Source: an uncultured Verrucomicrobiota bacterium
Lineage (GTDB): Bacteria > Verrucomicrobiota > Verrucomicrobiia > Verrucomicrobiales > DEV007
Direction of reading: 5' to 3'
DNA: 64,000 nt
Assembly (NCBI GenBank): GCA_902589825.1
Contig: CACIUL010000006.1
Span: 1 to 64,000, forward strand
The translations under genes and the position numbers were made by a program. Of the stretch, positions 49,767-60,220 are shown piece by piece. The notes under the pieces are model-generated. The model saw only the letters and a list, made by a program, of their open reading frames with translations. It was not told the origin of the DNA and did not search any database. Every line of letters starts with the position of its first letter. Positions within the stretch are counted from its first letter, which is position 1.

Positions 49767-50501
49767 TCAGTCAGGGAGCTCTACCTTCAGGTACGTGCTC
49801 CCAATCCGCCCGCCTGCTGAAACAGGGTGTGTTCTTACGTTCATCATGCGCAGCATCCACACGCCCTTATATCGCTGAACACCCTCCACCTCATAACTCT
49901 TGATCAGCCTGCGCTTAGAATCGAAGCCGTTCATTCGAACCATTGCACCACTCTCCTGAGAAACCCACACGTCAACAATGGAGTAAGGGCCAATCCCATC
50001 AGGATTCACGCATCGAATCTTCCACGCGTCCCCACCCTTTGCTTTTTCAACCTTCAAATGCTGTGGATTAGGCCAATAGAGAAACCGCATTGCAATATCC
50101 TCATAAACAATATCACTGCCCCTGATTCTCTCAGAATATTTCTCCGGGGCTATAGCAGCGGCACCATCTTTATTGCTCGGCTCAGTCAATACATACTGCC
50201 CGCTTGATAACTTCAATTGCAACACCTGGTCGATCTTCCCCCTCCTGCTGTCACCATCAAAGAAAAGAAACCTCACCCCCTCCTTGAACAATTCCATCCG
50301 TAAAGGCATCGATTTTATTCCAATCTTGCGGGGCCTGATCTCGGCATCAAAAACCTGCCTCTCCAGGGACTGGCTATACCTTACATTTTCAAGAATCACT
50401 TTGGCGGGGGGAACGCTCGCTTTGGAACCAACCTGACCTAAAGCCCCCTGCAGAGAAAGACCCGCAAAGAATAAGAAATTACAACTGAAGACACGGCACA
50501 T
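49767..50501 (-). CDS. LolA-like outer-membrane lipoprotein-sorting family protein
   Basis: Signal peptide; FDGDSRRGKIDQVLQLKLSSGQYVLTEPS; YEDIAMRFLYWPNPQ; VDVWVSQESGAMVRMNGFDSKRRLIKSYEVEGVQRYKGVWMLRMM. Confidence 0.6.
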   Translation of the reverse strand: MCRVFSCNFLFFAGLSLQGALGQVGSKASVPPAKVILENVRYSQSLERQVFDAEIRPRKIGIKSMPLRMELFKEGVRFLFFDGDSRRGKIDQVLQLKLSSGQYVLTEPSNKDGAAAIAPEKYSERIRGSDIVYEDIAMRFLYWPNPQHLKVEKAKGGDAWKIRCVNPDGIGPYSIVDVWVSQESGAMVRMNGFDSKRRLIKSYEVEGVQRYKGVWMLRMMNVRTHPVSAGGRIGSTYLKVELPD

Positions 50502-50911
50502 GCTGCTTTAATGGTATGAATGCGATAATTGGACGCAAAACAATAGGCTATATTCAACCGTAATCAAAAAAGGCGATCACCAATCCACCCTTCACGATCC
50601 AATCAGTTTACAAGGCAGGCAAACCGGAAAGCGCTCACAACTCTCCAAAGCAACACCCTGCATTTACATCAGCATTAGAAAAGAAAATCCACCTGCCTCG
50701 GAATGGGAAGATTCGCGGAGAGACAAATGAGAATGACGCATGTCGACTTCTTGATGGAGGTAAACACTGGGAAAGGCGGCAATTTCATGGAAAACCGAAA
50801 AAAATAGGCTCAAAAATTTTGGCGTTATTGACTATCGCCCGGATTTTTACCAATCTGTTAAAAAATAAAGGTAAATTAATTATATTTTAACCAACAAACC
50901 AATAACCCACC

Positions 50912-51937
50912 ATGAGCCTGCGAGAGCATCTGAGAAATGTATTGCCTGACATTCTCCCTCCCGATCCTAAAGACGCCATCAAAGGCACCGAATTAATTGA
51001 GTTGGTAAAACTCAAGCTTGAGCAGAAATACAGTGACGCAACACTGCGCTACCACTTCTCTATCATGTCTTGTGATCCCAGTTCACCTATCGCAAAGGTT
51101 GAACACGGACAGGGGTATTACTTGAGGACGAACACGCTTGCATCAATGAAGAGTGCAAGGCACATGATTTCACCGAGCCAGTCAACTTTCGGTGACGTTT
51201 TCGGATACACCACATCAAATGAGGCCTTGTTAAGGGCAAATAAGTTCAGGGCCATTGTCGCACGCTGTGAGGAAAACGAAGGGAAGCTGCCTTTCGTTCT
51301 TGAAAAGACTTTTGGAGATGAAGCACAGTATGATGACCTCTGGAAATATCCGGATGTTGTTTCCATTAACTGGCAGATTGGCCAAGCCTCTGAGCGCGGC
51401 GTTGAGTTTGATCGCGACATGCTACAGCTCCAGCGCAGCTTTGGATCGCAGCCATTTACCCTGCACAGCATGAAGATGAAGCTTGAGTTGAGGCATGACA
51501 CTTTCAGGGAGGACTTCTTCCAGTGCCTAAGTAACTCACGGTGGGCGCACTTTGGCGAATTAGTCATCGCTGAACCTATTGAAGCCGCGGACATTGCCGA
51601 AAGCCTCCGCTCACTGGGCAATGAATTCGGCATCGGAATCACCAGCCTTGGACTCTCAGCCGAGACTCTTGACGAGTTACCCGAACCAGATGCCATACGT
51701 CACTTCAGCGAGCGCGAACTTGAGGGTCTGCATAAGCTTATCCGCTTCCAGCGTATTGCAGAATCACGTCCACGCAATGAACTTGGCTGGGAGCAGGTAC
51801 GCTCAATCCGGTCATCCAATCCCGAAATCGAGCAGATGTTCCAGTGGCTTTCTCACAGCCTTGACAATGGGCAGGCAGAACCCTTTGACGATTTTCGCAA
51901 TGCCATTCCCAAGATGACCACCCCGGTACCTCTCTAG
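50912..51937 (+). CDS. N-terminal HTH + C-terminal COG2958/HrgA-like restriction-fold protein
   Basis: YSDATLRYHFSIMSCDPSSPIAKVEHGQGYYLR (winged-HTH-like); LWKYPDVVSINWQIGQ; LHSMKMKLELRHDTFREDFFQCLSNSRWAHFGELVIAE. Confidence 0.5.
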   Translation: MSLREHLRNVLPDILPPDPKDAIKGTELIELVKLKLEQKYSDATLRYHFSIMSCDPSSPIAKVEHGQGYYLRTNTLASMKSARHMISPSQSTFGDVFGYTTSNEALLRANKFRAIVARCEENEGKLPFVLEKTFGDEAQYDDLWKYPDVVSINWQIGQASERGVEFDRDMLQLQRSFGSQPFTLHSMKMKLELRHDTFREDFFQCLSNSRWAHFGELVIAEPIEAADIAESLRSLGNEFGIGITSLGLSAETLDELPEPDAIRHFSERELEGLHKLIRFQRIAESRPRNELGWEQVRSIRSSNPEIEQMFQWLSHSLDNGQAEPFDDFRNAIPKMTTPVPL

Positions 51938-52259
51938 GGTGGCGGATGGGCCTCGGTTGACAATTTCAAAGGTTGCAGCTGAATTGCGCAGCACAACCTG
52001 CGCATCATGGGTATCCGGAGGGGAATGGATTACACCTCAGAAACTGATTTTCCCTAGTGCGCCTTAGCCCTCAGAATGGCGGGCAAGATCACTGTATATT
52101 GTGCCAGCAAAGCACAATACCAAGAACAGCACCACATTTACCACGGCTTCCAATGCCACCGAAGTTTTGCACCATCGTGTCCCAAATTGACTTTTCTTGA
52201 TGAACAGGGGATATTATGACCCCTCTCATTTCAAAACGCGTAACTACGCCTCACACATC

Positions 52260-53009
52260 ATGCGCTCCACCACCATAATGACGTTTACCCTAGCGTCACT
52301 TGCCATACTCCTGCCACTTGAAGCCCAGGACAATAATCAGGCAAAGAAAACACCAACTCAGGTCACTACACGTCCGGCAAACGCAACTCCTGAATGGCTC
52401 AAGAAACTTTCCATTGAACAGCAACGAAAAATCCAGAGCCTTCTCAGGGATGCTGCAACCTACCTTAACGGCATTCGTGTCCAGGAAGCATTCGAAAAGA
52501 TCATCGAAGCGGAATTGATGGCTCCGGAATACTGGGCTATCCACAACCTGAAAGGTGCAGCCTACACGAAAATCCGCGAATTTGACAAAGCAACAATTGC
52601 ATTTACAAGGGCACTTGAACTTGCCCCGGGATCGTTTTCCTGCCGCTTTAACCTTATAGAAATGAAGTTCTGTAAAGGCAATTTTGTTGATGCAGAACGT
52701 GAGTTCCGCCAACTAATGGGTGAATCTACTCTCACCGATGAAAATAAGCACCTGATTCATTTCAAGTTACTCATTTGCCGCCTGAAGCAAAATGATGAGC
52801 CTGCAGCGAAGCAAATACTCAATGACTGGGATTACCTTGATGATTATCCAGGGTTTTATTTCGGTAACGCTGCCATTCATTTCAGCAAGGCTGAGGACAA
52901 GGAGGCCAGAAAATGGCTCACCGCGGCAAAGAAAATCTATAACCCCGCCCTCATCAGTCTGTATACAGACTCCCTCATTGAAAGCGGCTGGATTGAAAAC
53001 TTTGAGTAA
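52260..53009 (+). CDS. Secreted TPR-repeat protein
   Basis: Signal peptide MRSTTIMTFTLASLAILLPLEAQ; AIHNLKGAAYTKIREFDKATIAFTRALELAPGSFSCRFNL. Confidence 0.7.
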   Translation: MRSTTIMTFTLASLAILLPLEAQDNNQAKKTPTQVTTRPANATPEWLKKLSIEQQRKIQSLLRDAATYLNGIRVQEAFEKIIEAELMAPEYWAIHNLKGAAYTKIREFDKATIAFTRALELAPGSFSCRFNLIEMKFCKGNFVDAEREFRQLMGESTLTDENKHLIHFKLLICRLKQNDEPAAKQILNDWDYLDDYPGFYFGNAAIHFSKAEDKEARKWLTAAKKIYNPALISLYTDSLIESGWIENFE

Positions 53010-53024
53010 TCAGAGCTTTCCGGC

Positions 53025-54401
53025 TCAGCGGTTCCTCTTTGCCGCAGTGTAGCCCGCCCAACAGCTTAGAAAGCCAGCTGAAAAATCCTCTGGCCTGCTA
53101 TCGGCCCATTCAGCAAGGGAGGGCACCGGCATAAACATCCCCGTCTCCACCTCACTGCACGGGAACACAAAGGGCCCTCCATGCTCTGCGCGGAACAAGG
53201 TAACAAATTCCCAGCCTGTTTGCTCACATGCATCCAGATCAATGACTTTCTCTACACCGCATGCCACTCCAAGCTCCTCCTCAATTTCTCTCTCAGCGGC
53301 ACTCCTGTTACTTTCACCAGCGTCAAGATGGCCAGATGCACTTGAGCCCCACAGACCGGGGGCACTGTCCTTAAGCATTGATCGCTTTTGTAAAAACAAT
53401 TCTCCCAGCGCATTAAAAACAAAGACATGGACAGCACGATGCAACAAGCCGAGTGCATGGACTTCGCTTCTTGGTTTCTGGTCAATGACCATGTTGTCAG
53501 AATCAACCACGTCGAAAAGTTCAGAATCGGACTGAGGATGGTCCTTTAGCGGGTGATCATCAACCAGCCTTGCCATTGCCAGCCAGTCTTCAAGCGCGAG
53601 TTCTTCGGCCCTTGCCGTCTGCGGGATGCCCAGTTGACTGCAGACATCATCCCACTTGCAATGACCAATCGGCAAGCGCTTCCGCAGTTGTTTTCTCCTC
53701 TGGGCAAAACCACACCGGAGCAACCTGTCAAATATGACAGGACTGAATGGCTCGATGCCATTCTTGGATTTGCCGGACAGATGCAGAACAGTGGATTCAA
53801 CGCCAGGCCTTGGATAGAAGGGGTCGGGAGACAGGACAAGTCGCTCTTCAATTTCCCAATTGACCCCTGTCAGAAGGGTTAAGCGCCCGTAAGCCTTGGT
53901 TCTTGGTCGCGCCAGCAAGCGATCCGCCACTTCCTTTTGTAACATCAAGACCGCCTTTGCAACCGGCGTGGGAGAATCAAGAAAACGGCGCATAATCTCA
54001 CCTGCGCAGGAATAAGGCAAATTCCCAATCAGCTTGATGGGTCCATGCTGAAAAAGCGGCCTCAAGTCAAACTTTGTGGCATCTGAATGAAAAACTGTAA
54101 CCGTTTCATCATCCGCATAAATTTCCCTTAGAAAAGAGGCCAGCTCCGAATCAAACTCAATGAGAATCAACCTCTTCACCATGCCAGCCAAATGCTGCGT
54201 CAGCGCACCTAAACCTGGACCAATCTCAACAACCACATCATTCTTGTCCGGTGACAAGGCCATTACTATTGCCTCTGCAACAGCACTGTCCGTCAGGAAG
54301 TTCTGGCCCATTGATTTCTGGGGGCAAACACCTATCCGGGCAAGCAGGGTCCTGACGTGAGAATTTCCCGAGGAATCAGGCGTGGCTTTTATCTCCTTCA
54401 T
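53025..54401 (-). CDS. rsmA: 16S rRNA dimethyladenosine transferase RsmA fused to C-terminal Nudix hydrolase
   Basis: KSMGQNFLTDSAVAEAIV; VEIGPGLGALTQHL; LIGNLPYSCAGEIM; then GHLDAGESNRSAAEREIEEELGV = Gx5Ex7REUxEExGU Nudix box. Confidence 0.92.
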   Translation of the reverse strand: MKEIKATPDSSGNSHVRTLLARIGVCPQKSMGQNFLTDSAVAEAIVMALSPDKNDVVVEIGPGLGALTQHLAGMVKRLILIEFDSELASFLREIYADDETVTVFHSDATKFDLRPLFQHGPIKLIGNLPYSCAGEIMRRFLDSPTPVAKAVLMLQKEVADRLLARPRTKAYGRLTLLTGVNWEIEERLVLSPDPFYPRPGVESTVLHLSGKSKNGIEPFSPVIFDRLLRCGFAQRRKQLRKRLPIGHCKWDDVCSQLGIPQTARAEELALEDWLAMARLVDDHPLKDHPQSDSELFDVVDSDNMVIDQKPRSEVHALGLLHRAVHVFVFNALGELFLQKRSMLKDSAPGLWGSSASGHLDAGESNRSAAEREIEEELGVACGVEKVIDLDACEQTGWEFVTLFRAEHGGPFVFPCSEVETGMFMPVPSLAEWADSRPEDFSAGFLSCWAGYTAAKRNR

Positions 54402-54481
54402 TGCGAAACAGCTATTCCCGCAATATAACAGCTAAAAGACAATTCGAAAGATCTCGAACCCCGCTTGGAAAGAATAACCTG

Positions 54482-55045
54482 ATGACCCTTGCGACGAAAA
54501 TTACGCTGTCTCGCATCCTGATGACACCATTCTTCGTCATAACGGCCATCTCTTACAGTCATGGATTAAGTCATTCTGAGCCAAGTGAAATCTTACGCTG
54601 GACCGCAATGGGAATCTTCACAGTGGCTGCACTCACTGACGTTCTTGATGGATTTATCGCCAGACGATTCAACCAATGCAGTCGACTTGGCACCTTCCTT
54701 GATCCACTGGCTGACAAGGTATTCATGCTGTCCGTCATTATAACTCTGAGCTTTACAAGCTGGGGGGAAACCCTGCCAGCATGGTATGCCGCCCTTATTA
54801 TTGCCAGGGACATGATCGAGATATCCGGCGCCATTGTAATAGGGCTCATCGCACAGGACATCAAGGTTATCCACCATTGGAGCGGAAAAATCGCGATGTT
54901 TCTACAAATAGCAGTTGTCGCGGGGGTGTTTTTCTCCTTTATCGCAGCTCTACTGGAGTTTCTGGTGATTATTAGCGCATTACTGACATTTATAGCGACC
55001 GTGCTTTACATTCGCGCAGGCCTGCGTCAATTGCCAGAGCAATAA
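54482..55045 (+). CDS. pgsA: CDP-diacylglycerol--glycerol-3-phosphate 3-phosphatidyltransferase
   Basis: TKITLSRILMTPFF; ALTDVLDGFIARRFNQCSRLGTFLDPLADK. ORF track start 54401; ATG 54482 fits family start. Confidence 0.9.
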   Translation: MTLATKITLSRILMTPFFVITAISYSHGLSHSEPSEILRWTAMGIFTVAALTDVLDGFIARRFNQCSRLGTFLDPLADKVFMLSVIITLSFTSWGETLPAWYAALIIARDMIEISGAIVIGLIAQDIKVIHHWSGKIAMFLQIAVVAGVFFSFIAALLEFLVIISALLTFIATVLYIRAGLRQLPEQ

Positions 55046-55046
55046 A

Positions 55047-56429
55047 ATGCCTGGACGTTACGCAACTAGAACCATCGCAATCGTAGGTCGACCCAATGTG
55101 GGCAAATCAGCACTATTTAACCGACTGGCCGGCAGACGGATTTCTATCGTGCATGATCAGCCTGGCGTAACCAGGGACAGAATTACCGCCGAATGCAATC
55201 TCACCAAGACACCTTTTTCAATTATAGACACTGGAGGAATAGGCACACAGCCAGATGACACCTTCAGCCAGGAAATTGAGCAGGAAGCCGACATTGCCAT
55301 AGAGGCGGCTAAAATCATACTCTTCGTCGTCGACGCGCAGGAAGGCCTTACGCCTGTGGATCATCACCTTGCAGATTACCTGCGCAAAACAGACCGCCCT
55401 GTATATTTAATCGCCAACAAGGTAGATGAGGACTCACACTCAATCCTTGCCGATGAGTTTTCGGAACTCGGAATAAACCCCGCTTTTTCGGTCAGCGCAG
55501 CCCATAACCATGGAATCACTCAACTGGCAGAACATATTGATTCCCAGTTACCTGATCCCGAACACCCTGAAATCCAGGCTCAGGATCCCATCAAGATTGC
55601 GCTGGTCGGCCGCCCCAATGTCGGCAAGTCATCTCTGCTTAATGCACTCCTTGAGGATGATCGTACAATCGTTAGCGACGTTGCGGGCACAACAAGGGAT
55701 GCTGTCGATGTCCCCCTTACTCACGGGGACATTAACTACGTCTTTATTGACACAGCCGGTATCCGACCGCGAAACAAGCAGGACAATTCCATCGAGATCT
55801 TTAGCGCGATGCGCGCAAAATCCAGCATCCGCCGGGCAGATCTTTGCGCACTGGTTGTCGATGCCTCACAGGGAATAACCGCACAGGACAGAAAAATCGC
55901 AGGACTCCTGGCCGATTACGACCAGCCATGCCTGATAATGGCAAATAAATTTGACCTCTTCCACCCCGACGCACAAAAATCGGATCGTATCGCCGCCATG
56001 ATGGATGAGGTCCGTGAAGGACTGTTCTTTATCCAGCATGCCCCTATTATCGCCGCCTCTGCAAAAACGGGTGAGTCCGTAAGGCGCCTGTTTTTCGGCG
56101 TTGAACAAATACGTAAGGCGGCCTGGAAGGGATTGAACACAGGACTGCTTAACCGCATCATGCAACAGGCACTTGTTGCCCACCCGCCACCTTCCGGCAA
56201 AAACAACAAGCGCTTCAAGTTGCTTTACGCCACAATGGCCCAGCATTCCGGCGCGCAGAGACCAATCCCCTCAGCCGAGTTCATCCTCTTCTGCAACAAG
56301 CGCAGCCTGCTGCCACAATCCTATGAACGCTACCTGGAAAACAGCATTCGCAAAAACTGCGAATACACCGGAATACCTATACGGTTTACGTTCAGGGAGA
56401 GGCCTCCCAGAAATCAGGGCAAGAGATAA
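55047..56429 (+). CDS. der: GTPase Der (EngA)
   Basis: Two G domains: GRPNVGKSALFNRL and GRPNVGKSSLLNAL; C-terminal KH-like domain. Confidence 0.96.
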   Translation: MPGRYATRTIAIVGRPNVGKSALFNRLAGRRISIVHDQPGVTRDRITAECNLTKTPFSIIDTGGIGTQPDDTFSQEIEQEADIAIEAAKIILFVVDAQEGLTPVDHHLADYLRKTDRPVYLIANKVDEDSHSILADEFSELGINPAFSVSAAHNHGITQLAEHIDSQLPDPEHPEIQAQDPIKIALVGRPNVGKSSLLNALLEDDRTIVSDVAGTTRDAVDVPLTHGDINYVFIDTAGIRPRNKQDNSIEIFSAMRAKSSIRRADLCALVVDASQGITAQDRKIAGLLADYDQPCLIMANKFDLFHPDAQKSDRIAAMMDEVREGLFFIQHAPIIAASAKTGESVRRLFFGVEQIRKAAWKGLNTGLLNRIMQQALVAHPPPSGKNNKRFKLLYATMAQHSGAQRPIPSAEFILFCNKRSLLPQSYERYLENSIRKNCEYTGIPIRFTFRERPPRNQGKR

Positions 56430-56449
56430 TATTTCCGCTGCCAGCCCTT

Positions 56450-58315
56450 CTACCCTGCAGCGTGATACCTTTGATAGGCCTTAAAAATAAATACCAGCAA
56501 AAGGCCAGCCAGCGCCACCATCCATATCCGGACCCCCTGAAAAAAACCAACCTTTTCCCTCACTGCCAATCTTATAGTTGCCGGAGGAGATGACTCACCC
56601 TGCTGGTTCAAGGTAAAAACACTAAATTGAAAAATTCGACCCGGAGAAATTCCCAGAATCTCTGCCCTCACATCACTCCCTTTCTTCGTAAGGGTCAGGT
56701 GCTCTGGCCCGATCTTTACCCAGGTAGGAACAGGCAATCCCGTTTCCTCATCCTTTAACCTCACCAAGGCATCAAGTTCATAATCCCAGTCACTTCCGGC
56801 TGGTGCACGCCAGCCAATCAATAAGGAACTGCTTCTTTGTTCAATAATTCGGATTGCCTTCACTGCAGGCACCGCCGGACTGGATCTTCTTTTATTTTTC
56901 CCGTAAGCCAAATCACTAAAACGCACACCTCCCAAGCCTGGATCCCTCTGCACTTTTTTTTCACGCCACTCAGGAGGAGGAACCAAATCCTCTTTAGCAA
57001 TCCCCTTAGGCAGCAGCACATCGCCACGGAGCTTTACCACCAATGGATCGCCCGCATAATCAATTCGCAGCAGATCTTCCACCATGCCCACCTTGTCAGC
57101 ACGCAATTCAACACGAACCATTAATGACTGACCGGGCCCAAGCTTATGGGGATTGTCCTTCACGGAAATAAAAAACGGAGGGTTGGTAATCATGGACACA
57201 TTGGCGGATTGCCCGCCGACATTGCTCAGCTGAATATTTTGCATCAACCCACGAGGACGCACATCCGGATCCTCACTCAATAAGCCTTCAAAGAAAAGCT
57301 CTTTGCCCTGAGGTATCCCAACAACAACAACCCTTGAGGGCGACGCCTTTGCAACAACCTTGACCTCCTTGCGAAATCTCTTCTCCTCAATAATTATAGT
57401 TCCATCAAACCTGTCGGCGTCATGGGAAGGAATATTCAAGTCGATAAACTTTGCAGACTGAGCAGCAATCTCATAGTCCGTTTCATCGGCATTCAATCCG
57501 CGAGGAAGGCGCAAATTAATGATGACGCCAGCCTCGAAAGGGTTATTAATACGCAAGCGTGCACTCCTTGCGTGACTATCATCATCAAACTCAAGCGTGA
57601 TCTTGTCCTGCACTTGAAATGGGGGCTTCACTTCATAGGTCAGGTTTACTTGCCTGGTAAGATTGTTACCCTTTAACCGCAGGAGCTCCCTACCCTGCCC
57701 GGAATTTTCGCGGCCAAGAAACCGTATCAGCAGCGCCTTCCTGGCCTGAGCCGGGATCTCAAGCTCAACCTTCCGTTTTTCCCCAATCATGAAACCTTCA
57801 GGCAGAAGAACTTCGCCAAAAAATCCACCATCACCCTTATTTTCTAATAGCAGTTCCCTGTCCATTGCCCCGCCCATCACCACTTCACCGAAATCAACTG
57901 TTTCCGGAACTTCAAGCACCGCCACCCGGCCCACAATTTTCAAACGCACCTCAACCGCAGCGGAAAAATTGCCCTTATCGTCACGAACTCGAAACTCAAA
58001 GTGATCCTCAACAACTCCTGCCTTAAGGGGATCATTGGTGCTGTAAGTGGCATCCCCAGTTTGAGGATCCAAATCCAGCTTGCCGTGGGCAGGTTCATCA
58101 AAAAGGGAATACTCCAGTTTTCCACGTTCACCCTTGTTACCCTTCGATAACTTAATCAGATTCTTCTCGCCTCTGTAGACATTTTCTTCAAAGCCAATCA
58201 GCAATGGACCAACCCCGTCAGGAACCCGTATTCCTCCGGGCACTTGTGCATTAGCAACAGCAACATTCATGCATATTGCTGTCATTAAGAATGCACCCAA
58301 TTTCATACTGATCAC
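56450..58315 (-). CDS. Secreted/membrane-anchored Ig-like/FN3-containing protein
   Basis: Signal peptide; VPETVDFGEVVMGGAMDRELLLENKG; FN3-like C-terminal region; C-terminal TM helix. Confidence 0.6.
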   Translation of the reverse strand: MISMKLGAFLMTAICMNVAVANAQVPGGIRVPDGVGPLLIGFEENVYRGEKNLIKLSKGNKGERGKLEYSLFDEPAHGKLDLDPQTGDATYSTNDPLKAGVVEDHFEFRVRDDKGNFSAAVEVRLKIVGRVAVLEVPETVDFGEVVMGGAMDRELLLENKGDGGFFGEVLLPEGFMIGEKRKVELEIPAQARKALLIRFLGRENSGQGRELLRLKGNNLTRQVNLTYEVKPPFQVQDKITLEFDDDSHARSARLRINNPFEAGVIINLRLPRGLNADETDYEIAAQSAKFIDLNIPSHDADRFDGTIIIEEKRFRKEVKVVAKASPSRVVVVGIPQGKELFFEGLLSEDPDVRPRGLMQNIQLSNVGGQSANVSMITNPPFFISVKDNPHKLGPGQSLMVRVELRADKVGMVEDLLRIDYAGDPLVVKLRGDVLLPKGIAKEDLVPPPEWREKKVQRDPGLGGVRFSDLAYGKNKRRSSPAVPAVKAIRIIEQRSSSLLIGWRAPAGSDWDYELDALVRLKDEETGLPVPTWVKIGPEHLTLTKKGSDVRAEILGISPGRIFQFSVFTLNQQGESSPPATIRLAVREKVGFFQGVRIWMVALAGLLLVFIFKAYQRYHAAG

Positions 58316-58455
58316 TACACTATTGGCAATACTGCAGCACCTACTGAATCAAACAGGACTGCCACATAAGCAATTCATAACACTAATGGCAACGTCCGAG
58401 GCGGTCAAAAGGGCATTCAGACAAGTCATTAAGGCAGGCATTTACCTCAAATTAT

Positions 58456-59700
58456 CTAAAGATACCCCTGTATCCGCCTTCGAAGCAGATCAATGGCAAC
58501 TGACGAGGCCCTTTCCTTAAAATAAAGCCGTTCAGCCTTAAAGCGATAATGAAACGCCACCGCTTTCTTTCCCCTGCTTGCCAGTCCAATCCAAACCGTG
58601 CCAACCGGCTTGGTTTCACTTCCCCCTCCCGGCCCTGCAATGCCCGTAACAGAAAGGCAGTGATCGCTACCGGATCGCTCCAGACAACCTTCAACCATTG
58701 CCATGGCAACACGCTCACTGACGGCACCACTATCCTCAATCATTGAAAGGGGCACCCCCAGCAAACTGCATTTTTCCTCATTCGAATATGTCACCAGTCC
58801 AACGTTAAAGATTCGGGAAGCGCCAGGGACATTTGTAATACGGCTGGCAATAAGCCCGCCGGTACAGGATTCAGCTGTAGCAACACTCTCTCCGGAATGA
58901 ACAAGCGACTTGACTGCAACTTCCTCAATTGCAGCCTCTCCCTCTGCAACAAAATCCTCAGGGGACGCATCCCGGATCATCCCGCCAAGGACACAGGCAT
59001 TGTCTCCGGTTGAGATACATCGCACAATAACGCCTCCTGCCTTAAGGCAATAGCCAATCTCAAAATCACCGGGCACAGCGTTGAGGGATTCTTCAACTCT
59101 GCCAGCAAGCTCAGATTCACCCAACCCCATGAAAAAATAATTACGGCAAACCGGAACATTTGCCCCCTCATTTCCCAGGATCGCATGCAACCGGGGAATA
59201 ACCTGATCCTCGAACATCGGGTAAAGCTCACGGGGAGGACCGGGGAGAAGAAATATATGAACAAGCTCGTCATCAGGGCCCGCAGTCAAATACAAGCCTG
59301 GCGCAGTCCCTTTATCGTTCTCAAGAACCTCTGCTCCCTCTGGCACCATCGCCTGCCTGCGATTAGACGGGCGCATCGTTATAGCTGAATCACTAAAACG
59401 GCGGGAAATGGCATCAATCACCGCAGCATCCTCAGTCATTTTCAGGCCTAGGCACTCTGCAGTCATTTCACGACTTAAATCATCCGGGGTGGGACCAAGT
59501 CCTCCAGTCACCAAAATGATCCTTGAGCGGTCAATGGCCTCGGTGAGAATTCCTTTAATTACTACTCCGTCAGGAACCGTGCTTTGCCGGGAAATCCTCA
59601 GCCCAAGGCCAAGGAGCCTCTCACCCATATACCCCACATGGGTGTTTACAACCTGACCAAGCAACAACTCGGTTCCGGTATTAATAACCTCCACTTGCAT
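58456..59700 (-). CDS. cinA: CinA family protein
   Basis: VEVINTGTELLLGQVVNTH; VTGGLGPTPDDLSREMTAE; SVATAESCTGGLIASRITNVPGAS; VTGIAGPGGGSETKPVGTVWIG. Confidence 0.95.
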   Translation of the reverse strand: MQVEVINTGTELLLGQVVNTHVGYMGERLLGLGLRISRQSTVPDGVVIKGILTEAIDRSRIILVTGGLGPTPDDLSREMTAECLGLKMTEDAAVIDAISRRFSDSAITMRPSNRRQAMVPEGAEVLENDKGTAPGLYLTAGPDDELVHIFLLPGPPRELYPMFEDQVIPRLHAILGNEGANVPVCRNYFFMGLGESELAGRVEESLNAVPGDFEIGYCLKAGGVIVRCISTGDNACVLGGMIRDASPEDFVAEGEAAIEEVAVKSLVHSGESVATAESCTGGLIASRITNVPGASRIFNVGLVTYSNEEKCSLLGVPLSMIEDSGAVSERVAMAMVEGCLERSGSDHCLSVTGIAGPGGGSETKPVGTVWIGLASRGKKAVAFHYRFKAERLYFKERASSVAIDLLRRRIQGYL

Positions 59701-59711
59701 CAGGATCAGCT

Positions 59712-60089
59712 CTATGTCGCGGAGATGAAATCAGTTTCTAGTTGGTTCGCATCGGACCACAAATCCTCAAGCGCATAGTGCTCACGCTGCTCCCTGTGCA
59801 ACACATGGACAATCACGTCCACATAGTCGAGCACCAACCACTGGCTCTCTGGAACACCTTCCCTCCCCCTGACCTCAACTCCATGATCCATGGAAAGACC
59901 TTCATCAACCTCGCGGCAGATCGCCTTTAAGTGGGGGGTCGAAGTACCAGTGCACAAGACAAAAAAATCAGCCACCGTGGAAATGCCGGTCAGGTCCAGC
60001 ACCACGACATTTTCCGCCTGCTTTTCGTCAGCAAGACGGGCTGCAGCAAGTGCCAGCTCACGGCCTTCAATAATTTTTTTTTCCTCCAT
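59712..60089 (-). CDS. rsfS: Ribosome silencing factor RsfS
   Basis: ADEKQAENVVVLDLTGISTVADFFVLCTGTSTPHLKAI; WLVLDYVDVIVHVLHREQREHYALEDLWSDA. Confidence 0.95.
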   Translation of the reverse strand: MEEKKIIEGRELALAAARLADEKQAENVVVLDLTGISTVADFFVLCTGTSTPHLKAICREVDEGLSMDHGVEVRGREGVPESQWLVLDYVDVIVHVLHREQREHYALEDLWSDANQLETDFISAT

Positions 60090-60220
60090 TGACTACAATG
60101 ATCCTCATTCCCACTGAACTCCTAATCAAACAAAACTTTCAACCCTCAATACTTGTTGCACAGCGGAGAAATGAATTCATTTGAGTTCAAGCGTGAAATT
60201 CTGTATCTAGATACTCAGCT

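Noticed and set aside
52097-52119. Inverted repeat tattgtgc-cagcaaa-gcacaata
   Set aside because: 8-bp stem between same-strand genes without T-tract; too weak to call.
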